Positions 8,500 through 16,507 of a DNA stretch of 64,000 nt are shown here, in pieces. Origin of the DNA: Scytonema sp045865695 (GTDB taxonomy: Bacteria; Cyanobacteriota; Cyanobacteriia; Cyanobacteriales; Nostocaceae); the NCBI RefSeq assembly GCF_045865695.1, contig NZ_BAACAP010000202.1:1-64000 (forward strand), read 5' to 3'. A program made the translations under genes and the position numbers. Within the stretch, counting starts at the first letter, position 1. Each line of letters opens with the position of its first letter. Below the pieces are notes generated by a model. The model searched no databases. It was not told the DNA's origin and worked only from the letters and a program-made list of their open reading frames with translations.

Positions 8500-10219
8500 T
8501 CCAGCATTGTTAGAACTATTTACCTGTTTAAGAGAAGCAGGTTTTTCTCTTGGATTGGCAGAATATCATCTGCTCCTTCAAGCTGTTCATGCAGGTTTTG
8601 GTACTCGCGATCGCTCTGCATTAGCTCAACTGTGCTGCGCCCTATGGGTTAAATCTGAGCGAGAAAAGCAGATTTTTCAGGATTATTTTGACCAGCTTAT
8701 TCCCGAACAACCAGAACAAATCTTTTTTGAAACTGAAACAGAGAACACTGGCTTAAAAACGAATCAACAGGAACAACTAATTTATAAGATACGTAAAACA
8801 AGCAGAAGCCGAAGTTTTTTGCTACTAGGACTGACTACCTTTATTGTTGCGATCGGCGGCGCGTTTTTTCTAAAAGACTTTATTCCTAAGCCAAAACCGA
8901 AACCACAGGTTAATAGTTTAGTCTTTAGCGGTGGCTCTTTTCTTACCCCTTCCTACATCGTCGATGCAAAAGAAAAAACAGCACTTATCAAAATTACCCG
9001 TACTGGTAGCAGGTACGGAGCAGTCAGTGCAAAATTGAGTATTAATCAGGAATGTTTTCCAGACGTTTCTGGAGATACTTCTAGCTTCAATGAGACATCC
9101 AAATTAGTTGATAATCCTCAAAGTATTCAATTTGCAGATGGTGAAGTAGGTGAAAAAATAATTTTACTACCTATTATTCTCAATGAGAAAGCTAACTTTT
9201 TTCAAAAAACTATTACTTTATGCTTGACTGAGCCTATAGGTATCAAACTTGGCGAGCCAAATAGAGCAATGTTACTTATACAAAATCAGGATTATCTAAA
9301 TAAAATTTTTCGTTCTGATATTTTTGAGTTGGTATTAATAACCTTTACTTGTGTTATTTTGCTACTTGTTGCTTGGAGGATGTGGAAAACTCAACAAATC
9401 AAGGTTTTGGAAAATGAAGGAATTATTCCAGAGACTTACACTAACTTACCTAAAACGCTGCTATCCCCTGATGTTATGCGGACAATGGCTGACGAAATCC
9501 AAGTTGCTAAAGCAATCAGGTATTCTGACAATCAACTTAGCGAACTTTTTCCTCTCATCGTTAACGATCTGCCTGTTACCCATCGACAATTGAAACAAGG
9601 GTGGCGTTATCTACGCCAACTTACTCGTGAGGGCGCACCCAGCGAGCTAGATCTCGAAGCTACGATTCAACAAGTCGCCCAGCAGGGATTTTTATTAAGT
9701 CCTGAGTTGATTCCGCGTCGTACTAACCGCATAGAACTCTTACTGTTAATCGATCGGGATGGTTCAATGGTTCCGTTTCACCATCTTTCGCAAGGGTTAG
9801 CAGACACAGCATCTCGCGGGGGGCGTTTCAGTCGAGTGCGGATCTATTACTTTCATAATTGTCCGGATGAATATCTGTATCGCGATCCCTATCATTTAGA
9901 AGCAGAGCCGATTGATGATTGTTTATTAAACTTACCTAAAGTGAGAACAGTTTGCTTGATTTTCAGTGATGCTGGAGCAGCTCGTGGTGGATTTAGTTCT
10001 AAGCGGCGACGGTTGACAAAATTCTTTTTAAAAGAACTGAAGCAGCACATAAGTTATATCGCTTGGCTTAATCCGGTTCCTCGTAAACGTTGGGAAAATA
10101 CCACCGCTCAAGATATCGCTGCTTTAGTTCCCATGTTTGAGGTGAATCGTCAGGAATTTTATAAGGCAATAAATATCCTACGAGGACGGCATAAATCTAT
10201 AGGAGAGGCATTCCGATAA
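8492..10219 (+). CDS. vWA-domain protein with two membrane spans around a Calx-beta domain
   Basis: 575 aa. Residues 1-75 are the helical N-terminal domain seen in MoxR-associated vWA proteins (LLELFTCLREAGFSLGLAEYHL). A hydrophobic span follows at about 109-127, then a Calx-beta-like domain at about 141-266 (ALIKITRTGSRYGAVSAKLSI ... IQFADGEVGEKIILLPI). A second span covers about 278-296 and a linker leads to the vWA domain from about 412. The metal-site motif reads D421-R-D-G-S425 instead of the usual DxSxS. The two spans put the Calx-beta domain across the membrane from both other domains. It is inferred to couple an envelope signal to MoxR. Confidence 0.8.
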   Translation: MNDPALLELFTCLREAGFSLGLAEYHLLLQAVHAGFGTRDRSALAQLCCALWVKSEREKQIFQDYFDQLIPEQPEQIFFETETENTGLKTNQQEQLIYKIRKTSRSRSFLLLGLTTFIVAIGGAFFLKDFIPKPKPKPQVNSLVFSGGSFLTPSYIVDAKEKTALIKITRTGSRYGAVSAKLSINQECFPDVSGDTSSFNETSKLVDNPQSIQFADGEVGEKIILLPIILNEKANFFQKTITLCLTEPIGIKLGEPNRAMLLIQNQDYLNKIFRSDIFELVLITFTCVILLLVAWRMWKTQQIKVLENEGIIPETYTNLPKTLLSPDVMRTMADEIQVAKAIRYSDNQLSELFPLIVNDLPVTHRQLKQGWRYLRQLTREGAPSELDLEATIQQVAQQGFLLSPELIPRRTNRIELLLLIDRDGSMVPFHHLSQGLADTASRGGRFSRVRIYYFHNCPDEYLYRDPYHLEAEPIDDCLLNLPKVRTVCLIFSDAGAARGGFSSKRRRLTKFFLKELKQHISYIAWLNPVPRKRWENTTAQDIAALVPMFEVNRQEFYKAINILRGRHKSIGEAFR

Positions 10220-10220
10220 T

Positions 10221-11867
10221 ATGATAGACTCTGGTGCTCTACTCTCTGAAACTCGAACTTGCGAAATCGCACAGACGATCGCACTTTTTCAGCAACGATT
10301 TAGTCAAGCCCACGTTGACCTAGCCTATCATGCCGCCTTTGCGATCGCCCTCACACCCCATTTGACCTACTGCATATGGGCAAATTTTCAGATAGACACA
10401 GGTAACCAGGACTTGAAAGTCCCGTGGATCGCAGTAGCAGATTTATTACTCTCTCCCCTCTGTCACGAGGTAGGACATGAACTATATGAAATGGATAGAG
10501 ATATACGAAACTACCTACTAGATCGAATGCTTCATCATCCTAGCTTTGGTCAGAAGCGTGTTGAGGAATTAGCCCATTTTTTGCTGTCATACGTACAGCG
10601 AGAGTTGAATTATTCTAAGTCGTCAGTACAAAATTTAGCTCAGGCTCAACGCTGGACTGCACTTGCCTATGTCTATCCTGAAGTTGTCGCTCATGATTTG
10701 GCTGACAAGCTTGCTAACTTAAAGCTGAGTGAAAAAACAGAATGGCTCCGGATGACATCGTTAGCGGAGACGATAGCAGATCCTTTGCAAGAAGCCCATT
10801 TTGAAACCTTGTTAACTTATCTCCAGGGGATGCGCGAATTGGCTCGCGGTAATCATGCTCAAGCAGAATTAACTCTCAAATCCTTGCCAATTCACGAGCA
10901 TCGAATTGTCGTAGCAGGAGTCATTTTACCCGTTCCTGAGTTTCAAGGATCTGATTGGACTATTAACCCGATTGCATCAAGAACCCTTTCTTTAAAGTCG
11001 TTTAGTTTTGAGACAGCTAAATTGATTCGTCAACCTCGATTTATGCGGCTGGGGTCGCAGTGGGTCATCGATCGGCATGAGCAACAGGCAAACTTGTTCT
11101 ATGAGAGATTAGAGGGGCAGGTTACTTTAGAAATGGTGAGTCTTCCAGCAGGCAATTACTGGATGGGAACTGTCAATAAGGAGGGCGACTATCGGGAACG
11201 TCCTCAACATCACGTCACTATTGCATCTTTCTTTCTCAGCCGTTTTCCTGTGACACAATCTCAATGGCAAGCAATAGCTAAGACTCGCAAAGTCAGAATT
11301 GAACTGAATCCTGACCCCTCCAACTTTAAAGGAGATAATTTACCTGTAGAGCATATTACTTGGTTTGAGGCGATCGAGTTTTGTGAACGGCTGCAATTAC
11401 AGACTGGTAAACCTTATCGCTTACCTAGTGAAGCAGAGTGGGAATATGCATGTCGTGCAGGAACAAAAACCCCATTCTACTTTGGCGAAACGATTTCTCC
11501 TCAAGTAGCCAGTTATGATGGAAGTCAACAATATCGTTCCAGTTCTAAAGGACGATCGAGCAAACAAACTAGTAAAGTAGGTTCTCATAGAGCAGCGAAT
11601 GCTTTTGGTCTTGATGAGATGCATGGTAATGTATGGGAATGGTGTGCCGATCACTGGTATGATGACTACAAAAATGCACCAAAAGATGGAAGTGTCCGAA
11701 TTACCAATCATCGATTTTCACCCAGAGTGATACGGGGAGGTTCCTGGACAAATGCACCTTATATGTGTCGTTCCGCCTATCGTAACGGCATCCCTCCTGA
11801 AAACAAAGTGCTTACAATTGGCTTGCGAGTGGCCGTATCGTTACCCACAACAACAAATCCCAGATGA
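10221..11867 (+). CDS. FGE/SUMF1-fold protein of the MoxR-vWA cassette
   Basis: 548 aa, starting 1 nt after the vWA stop. Residues 1-300 are a helical region (LAYHAAFAIALTPHLTYCIWANF ... WIAVADLLLSPLCHEVGHELYEMD). I have seen this type of region beside FGE-fold domains in cyanobacteria, but it has no assigned function. Residues from about 303 on form a formylglycine-generating-enzyme-like domain (GQVTLEMVSLPAGNYWMGT, RLPSEAEWEYACRAG, DEMHGNVWEWCADHW, RVIRGGSWTNAPYMCRSAYRN, GLRVAVS). Only one Cys remains in the C-terminal active-site segment (MCRSAYR against the catalytic CxxxYC), so it is probably a non-catalytic lectin-type fold acting as binder or effector. Confidence 0.8.
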   Translation: MIDSGALLSETRTCEIAQTIALFQQRFSQAHVDLAYHAAFAIALTPHLTYCIWANFQIDTGNQDLKVPWIAVADLLLSPLCHEVGHELYEMDRDIRNYLLDRMLHHPSFGQKRVEELAHFLLSYVQRELNYSKSSVQNLAQAQRWTALAYVYPEVVAHDLADKLANLKLSEKTEWLRMTSLAETIADPLQEAHFETLLTYLQGMRELARGNHAQAELTLKSLPIHEHRIVVAGVILPVPEFQGSDWTINPIASRTLSLKSFSFETAKLIRQPRFMRLGSQWVIDRHEQQANLFYERLEGQVTLEMVSLPAGNYWMGTVNKEGDYRERPQHHVTIASFFLSRFPVTQSQWQAIAKTRKVRIELNPDPSNFKGDNLPVEHITWFEAIEFCERLQLQTGKPYRLPSEAEWEYACRAGTKTPFYFGETISPQVASYDGSQQYRSSSKGRSSKQTSKVGSHRAANAFGLDEMHGNVWEWCADHWYDDYKNAPKDGSVRITNHRFSPRVIRGGSWTNAPYMCRSAYRNGIPPENKVLTIGLRVAVSLPTTTNPR

Positions 11868-12012
11868 TTGTGTAAACATGAGGCATATTTATTGCTTTTT
11901 ATATCGAAAGGTTTTATAAGACTTCATCAAGCATTACCCTCATGGGTACTATTAATCCTAAACAAAATGTGGTAGTAGGTTTATATAACAATAAGGCAAT
12001 AAAATCTAATAT

Positions 12013-12729
12013 ATGAATATCCTTTATGAACTTCAAAGCAAAAAACTTGGATTGCTTGAATTAATATCATTAGGCTTCGATTTATATTTAAAAAAAAATC
12101 GAATTTTTCTTAGCACTATTCTAATACACCTGCCTTTTACAATTATTTTAATCGGCTTTGCAACATCACTCAATTACTCTCAGAATTCATTTTTATGGTT
12201 TTTATATTATATATTCTATTTTTTTTATATATTTGTAATAGTTCCAATTTATGGTAGTACTCTTTCCATCCTTACAGAAACTTGTGTTCTTCAAGAAAAA
12301 ATTCAACCTAAAGCTATAGCGAAACGAATATTTTCACGTATATTATCCATAAGTGGGCTGTGGATGAAATTTTCAATTATTATGTCTTTACGCTCCTTAT
12401 TGCTAATTATTCCAGGTATTATATACGGTGTAAACAATGGCTTCTGCCTTACCTCTTTTATTCTTCGAGATCAAAGAGGTAAGGCAGCATTTCAATACAG
12501 CCAGTCATTAGTTAAAGGAAATTGGTGGAAGGCATTTTTCTTTTCATTATTAACATATCTAATCAGTTTTGGCTTACAGGGAATTTTTAGAAAAATCCTA
12601 AGTAGTGCTATTGCTAACTCTCCTATATTAGTTGCCGTTCTATCAACTGTATTAACACAAGTCATTGCTCTTGGAGTTTCAATCGCTGCAGTTTTGCTCT
12701 TTCTTAACTTAGAGTTTCAAAAACAATGA
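12013..12729 (+). CDS. Integral membrane protein of unknown function
   Basis: 238 aa and strongly hydrophobic, with about six predicted spans at roughly 35-55, 70-95, 115-145, 165-190, 195-215 and 215-235. The N-terminal LLELISLGFDLYLKKNRIFL and the central LIIPGIIYGVNNGFCLTSFILRD segment resemble the loosely related YciC/DUF975-like membrane families, in which RDxxGxxAxxxS recurs. The DNA is more AT-rich than the neighbours. It lies between two parts of the conflict cassette on the same strand, but 145 nt after the FGE-fold gene and 43 nt before the CHAT gene, so membership is uncertain. Confidence 0.6.
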   Translation: MNILYELQSKKLGLLELISLGFDLYLKKNRIFLSTILIHLPFTIILIGFATSLNYSQNSFLWFLYYIFYFFYIFVIVPIYGSTLSILTETCVLQEKIQPKAIAKRIFSRILSISGLWMKFSIIMSLRSLLLIIPGIIYGVNNGFCLTSFILRDQRGKAAFQYSQSLVKGNWWKAFFFSLLTYLISFGLQGIFRKILSSAIANSPILVAVLSTVLTQVIALGVSIAAVLLFLNLEFQKQ

Positions 12730-12772
12730 GAAAAGAAACAAATCTTGTTAATATGTATATCATCATTTAAGT

Positions 12773-13696
12773 ATGCCTGAGTCATCTGCTATAACTATTT
12801 TATTCTTAGCAGCAAATCCAGCACGAAGTTCTCAGTCACGTTTAGAGCAAGAAGCACGAGATATTAGTGAAGGGTTACTAAGAGCACAACATCGCGATCG
12901 CTTTAAATTTGAACAACGATGGGCAGTACGTCCTAGAGATATTCAACTTGCTCTTTTAGAATGTAACCCTCAGATTGTTCATTTCGCTGGACAACGCAAG
13001 CAGAATGAAATATCAGGAAGCCAGGAAAAAATGATGTTAGAGCCTGGTGGCTTAGTAGAAACAGAATTTAATCGAGAAGAAGGGTTAACATTTCAAAATG
13101 AAACTGGGCAAGTCTGTCTCATCCCTGCCAAAGCTTTGGCAGATTTATTTATGTTATTTACAGATCGAGTGAACTGTGTTTTGTTAAATGGTTGTTACAC
13201 AGAGGAGCAAGCGAAGGTAATTGCACAACATATTCCCTATACGATTGGGATGAAGCGATCGATAACTGATAAAGCGGCTATAGATTTTGCCTTGGGATTT
13301 TATGATGCATTAGGAGCTGGTCGCTCGATCGAGTTTGCTTATAATCTGGGTTGTACAGCAATTCAAATGGCGGGCTTACCTGAACATTTGACACCCGTTC
13401 TCTACAAAAAATCAGAATTAAATTCTATTTCTACACACAATGATTCTTCAAAGTTAGATACTAATCTACTTAATGGTGTTACTCAAACACCACATTCTAG
13501 GCGACGTATCCAAGAAAAACGTGAAGACTTAGAAGAAGAGTATCAGGCAATTCGTAAGAAGTTGAAATGGTTGAAGAAAGAATGGACTATTAAAACTGAT
13601 TCGGAAGCTAAATACGAGCTTTCACAACGAATTGAGCAGTATGAAGTTCAGTTGCAAAATATTGAAGAATTGCTTGAGGCATTAGAGAAAAAATAG
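12773..13696 (+). CDS. CHAT-like protein with C-terminal coiled-coil adaptor (catalytic His lost)
   Basis: 307 aa. Residues 1-215 are a CHAT-type caspase fold (ILFLAANPA, AVRPRDIQLALLE, LLNGCYTEEQAKVIAQ, AAIDFALGFYDALGAGRSIEFAY). The expected Cys is at residue 141. The expected HFSGHG motif is HFAGQR at 70-75 and is followed by an insertion of about 25 residues, so the catalytic His is missing. Residues 247-305 are the same coiled coil found at the start of the protein at 6539-7561. The pattern suggests an effector or decoy that docks on that protein through like-with-like coil pairing. Peptidase activity is not expected. Confidence 0.75.
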   Translation: MPESSAITILFLAANPARSSQSRLEQEARDISEGLLRAQHRDRFKFEQRWAVRPRDIQLALLECNPQIVHFAGQRKQNEISGSQEKMMLEPGGLVETEFNREEGLTFQNETGQVCLIPAKALADLFMLFTDRVNCVLLNGCYTEEQAKVIAQHIPYTIGMKRSITDKAAIDFALGFYDALGAGRSIEFAYNLGCTAIQMAGLPEHLTPVLYKKSELNSISTHNDSSKLDTNLLNGVTQTPHSRRRIQEKREDLEEEYQAIRKKLKWLKKEWTIKTDSEAKYELSQRIEQYEVQLQNIEELLEALEKK

Positions 13697-13850
13697 GGGG
13701 TAATCGGCATTGGAGACAAGTTAAGCTTATAGAGCAATCTTCGAGCTGTTTGCGATCGCTCCCGATATTTGGGGTCGCTGGTAACGATATCTATAATTAC
13801 GTTATTATATACTCTGCAAATAAATATTGAATGCACGCAAAATTATAATC

Positions 13851-15212
13851 ATGCGTCTTGAAAAGCTGCATATTCAAAATTTTAGAGGATTGCGGGAAGT
13901 TCTCTTAACTTTCCCTCAAACAAACTTAACTGTATTAATTGGTATTAATGGTGCAGGAAAATCATCGGTTTTAGATTGCATCGCGATAATGCTAGCTCAA
14001 TTTGTAGCTAGACTTCGCAATAGTAAAAAAGTAGAAGTGCGGCTAACAGAAAATGATATAAATATTCATTCAAATTTTACTGCTAATACTATAACACTTG
14101 TGACAGAAGAGAGAGAAAGCTTATCTTGGACAATGGTTCAAGAACGTGTATATAGACCAAAATTAAGTAACTATGATGAAATTAACAATTACATTAAACG
14201 CTTTCAAGAAAACTTACAAAAAAATTCTAATTTAAATTTGCCAGTCATGGTATACTATCAAACTCACAGAATGGTTTTGAAAAACCCTTATGCCTTTAAT
14301 AGTAAGAGTAGTAAGAAAACTAAAAAAGAAGTACATCATCAATTTTATGCTTATGAAAAAGCTTTTTCTCCAGGAGTCAATAACTTCCAAGATTTTTTTG
14401 ATTGGGTTAAAGAAGAGGAAGATTATGAAAATGAGATTAGATTAAGGGAAAATTCTAATTATAGAAACTCAAAATTAGAGATTGTAAGAAGAGCTATTCT
14501 AAACTTTTTAGAAATATTTTCTAACAGCCATTTTTCTGACTTACGAGTAGTGAGAGCAACAACAGAAAGAGATAATAATTTCACCCATATTTCCAGTCAA
14601 CCTTCATTGACTATTACAAAAAATCATCAAGATTTAAGGTTGGAGCAACTCTCTGACGGGGAAAAAATGTTATTGATGTTAGTGACTGACCTAGCAAGGC
14701 GATTGGCGCTCGCTAACCCAAGTTCTGATAATGCATTAGGCTCTTCAGTACTTGTTAGTTTAGCATAACAAGTACTGAAGAACCATGCATTATTAGATGA
14801 AGGAATAGTATTAATTGATGAAATAGATCTACATTTACATCCTCAATGGCAAAGAAATGTGATTCGGAGTTTGACACAAACCTTTCCCAACTATCAATTT
14901 ATTGTGACTACTCACTCACCACAAGTCTTGAGTGGAGTTAGAAGAGAAAATGTATTTATTTTAGAAAATTATCAATTGGTAGAGAATACACCTCATACTT
15001 ACGGCAAAGACAGTAACTCCATTTTATATGAATTAATGAATGTAAAAGAACGACCAGATGAAGTACAGCAACAAATAAATTCCTGTTTTCAATTAATAGA
15101 TGATGGTCGTTTAGAAGATGCTAAGTTGGCTTTACACAAATTGTCTAACTTACTTGGTGAAGATGATTCAGAAGTTGTTAGAGCTAATACACTTATTGGT
15201 TTTTTAGAATAA
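13851..15212 (+). pseudogene. PtuA-like AAA ATPase (Septu/retron type), interrupted by hairpin insertion
   Basis: The N-terminal half carries MRLEKLHIQNFRGL and Walker A INGAGKSS, then a long helical insert and the signature-like LSDGEKMLLML. The C-terminal half carries Walker B VLIDEIDLHLHPQWQ and the H-loop VTTHSPQVL. The halves are in the same frame but separated by a stop (14766-14768). The stop is brought in by a 46-bp hairpin with an 8-bp target duplication (54 nt, exactly 18 codons). Removing it restores ANPSSDNALLDEGIVLIDE. ATG 13851 is preferred over 13827 because homology starts there. The partner HNH gene follows and is also damaged. Confidence 0.85.
14739..14784. mobile_element. 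46-bp hairpin element with 8-bp target duplication
   Basis: The two 19-bp arms (14739-14757 and 14766-14784) are inverted copies with one mismatch around loop gtttagca. The element is flanked by the exact 8-bp direct repeat atgcatta at 14731-14738 and 14785-14792. Excision of the element plus one repeat rebuilds a continuous ATPase frame, so this is a genuine insertion. It is far too small to code for a transposase and must have been moved in trans. Confidence 0.85.
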
Positions 15213-15220
15213 TAAATAGT

Positions 15221-15499
15221 ATGAAGCGTATTGTCAAAGGCAAGGAACCTCAATCATTACTTGAACATAGACTAAAAAAATTTTCCGATTATGATAATTT
15301 TCCTAAAAAGGACGAATTACGAGTATCGCTACTAACCGAACAAGGATGTATTTGCTGCTATTGTATGCAGCGTATTCGTGATTCCAAAATGAAAAGTGAA
15401 CATTGGAAATCACAAGATGATTATCCTGAATTACAATTAGATTACAATAATTTACTTGCTGCTTGTCAAGGTGGTCAAGGTTTGCCAGCGCCCAACTAG
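15221..15499 (+). pseudogene. PtuB-like HNH endonuclease (TIGR02646 type), 3'-truncated
   Basis: 92 aa, starting 8 nt after the ATPase stop. It has the N-terminal hallmarks of the TIGR02646/PtuB family: MKRIVKGKEP, CICCYCMQRI, SEHWKSQDDYPELQLDYNNLLAACQGGQG. In the family the protein is around 200 residues and a second Cys/Asn-rich metal-binding half follows. Here the sequence diverges abruptly after GGQG and stops at LPAPN. With the broken ATPase upstream this marks a dead Septu-like defence pair. No reverse transcriptase or msr/msd was seen nearby, so a retron link is unsupported. Confidence 0.75.
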
Positions 15500-15616
15500 A
15501 TAGTTGACAAATTCTGCTAGTTCTTCTTTCTCATAGTCTTTAGTGTGTGGGTTCGGTAATAAATACTTCCACAGAATATAAAATTCGTGTTTTGCATCAA
15601 AATTGTGACAACCTAC
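15497..15616 (-). other. Possible antisense gene remnant after ptuB break
   Basis: On the minus strand an open stretch with protein-like composition reads FDAKHEFYILWKYLLPNP, then HTKDYEKEELAEFVNYLVGRW. It has no start codon and runs into the antisense of the truncated HNH gene. It probably marks the junction where another gene fragment replaced the ptuB 3' end. The family was not recognised. Confidence 0.3.
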
Positions 15617-15620
15617 TTAT

Positions 15621-16502
15621 CTACTTCAAAACCTTCTTCACCAATTCTGGTATTTGAGAAGGACGTTCGGCGACTGGAACCCTTGTGTGAGAAAAGGCAG
15701 ATACTTTGCTTTTTGCTGTTCCAAAATCGGGATCGCGTCCTATGACAGCTGCTAAAGTCCCAGTTTGACGCCATTGCTTGATGGGCGGTGCTTGCGTTCC
15801 TGCAATGTAAGCAATCACTGGTTTATCTATGGCTTCAGCAATGTAATGGGCTGCAGCTTCTTCACGCCCTCCACCTGGTTGTCCTACTAATACGATCGCT
15901 TTTGTTGCTTCATCCTCATCCAATATTTCCAGCCATTGTAAAAAAGATGAGCCAACGATCGCATCGCTACCAATGCTAACGCTCAGTGATTGTCCCAACC
16001 CAGCATGAGTTAATTCTCTAGCAACTTCATAAGTCAGAGTTGTGCTACGACTGAGAATTCCCACTGAACCAGGAAGATAAAATTCGCTTGGTTGAGTCCC
16101 TAAGAGAATTTTTCCAGGTACGATAATGCCAGGGCTGTTGGGACCTACTACTATGGTTTCTGTTGCCTCAGATTTACGCAAGAGTTGTACCATATCTAAT
16201 GGTGGTACCCCAGGTGAGATAATAATAATTTGGCGGATACTAGATGCGATCGCTTCTAATGCTGCATCCAAAACATGGTATGGATTTACGCAAATAATCG
16301 TTGTATCAATAGTTCCATATTGTTCTACGACCTCCTCAACCAAGTCATAGACTGGCAAACCGTATATTTCCTGACCGCCACATCCAGGATTCACCCCTGC
16401 TACCACATTTGTACCGTATGCTTTCATTTGTGTCACATGAGTGACTGTAATGTACTCACAAAATCCTTGGATTAATACTTTGCTATCTGGGGTTAAATTC
16501 AT
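15621..16502 (-). CDS. sucD: Divergent succinate-CoA ligase alpha subunit-like protein
   Basis: About 293 aa, with a CoA-binding Rossmann domain followed by the ligase domain of the SucD/ACS family (VLIQGF..., GPNSPGIIVPG, GQPGGGREEAAAHYI, KPVIAYIAGTQAP). In canonical SucD the next segment is RMGHAGA with the phosphorylated His. Here it reads KQWRQTGTLAAV, so the catalytic His is absent. ATG 16502 is preferred over an upstream TTG at 16511 because agaagg lies upstream of it. It is translated from the same message as the ATP-grasp partner, 5 nt beyond the partner's stop. The enzyme's true substrate or activity is open. Confidence 0.75.
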   Translation of the reverse strand: MNLTPDSKVLIQGFCEYITVTHVTQMKAYGTNVVAGVNPGCGGQEIYGLPVYDLVEEVVEQYGTIDTTIICVNPYHVLDAALEAIASSIRQIIIISPGVPPLDMVQLLRKSEATETIVVGPNSPGIIVPGKILLGTQPSEFYLPGSVGILSRSTTLTYEVARELTHAGLGQSLSVSIGSDAIVGSSFLQWLEILDEDEATKAIVLVGQPGGGREEAAAHYIAEAIDKPVIAYIAGTQAPPIKQWRQTGTLAAVIGRDPDFGTAKSKVSAFSHTRVPVAERPSQIPELVKKVLK

Positions 16503-16507
16503 GAATT

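Noticed and set aside
13851..15499. Possible retron because PtuAB-like genes accompany some retrons
   Set aside because: No reverse transcriptase or msr/msd-like RNA was seen within the surrounding sequence.
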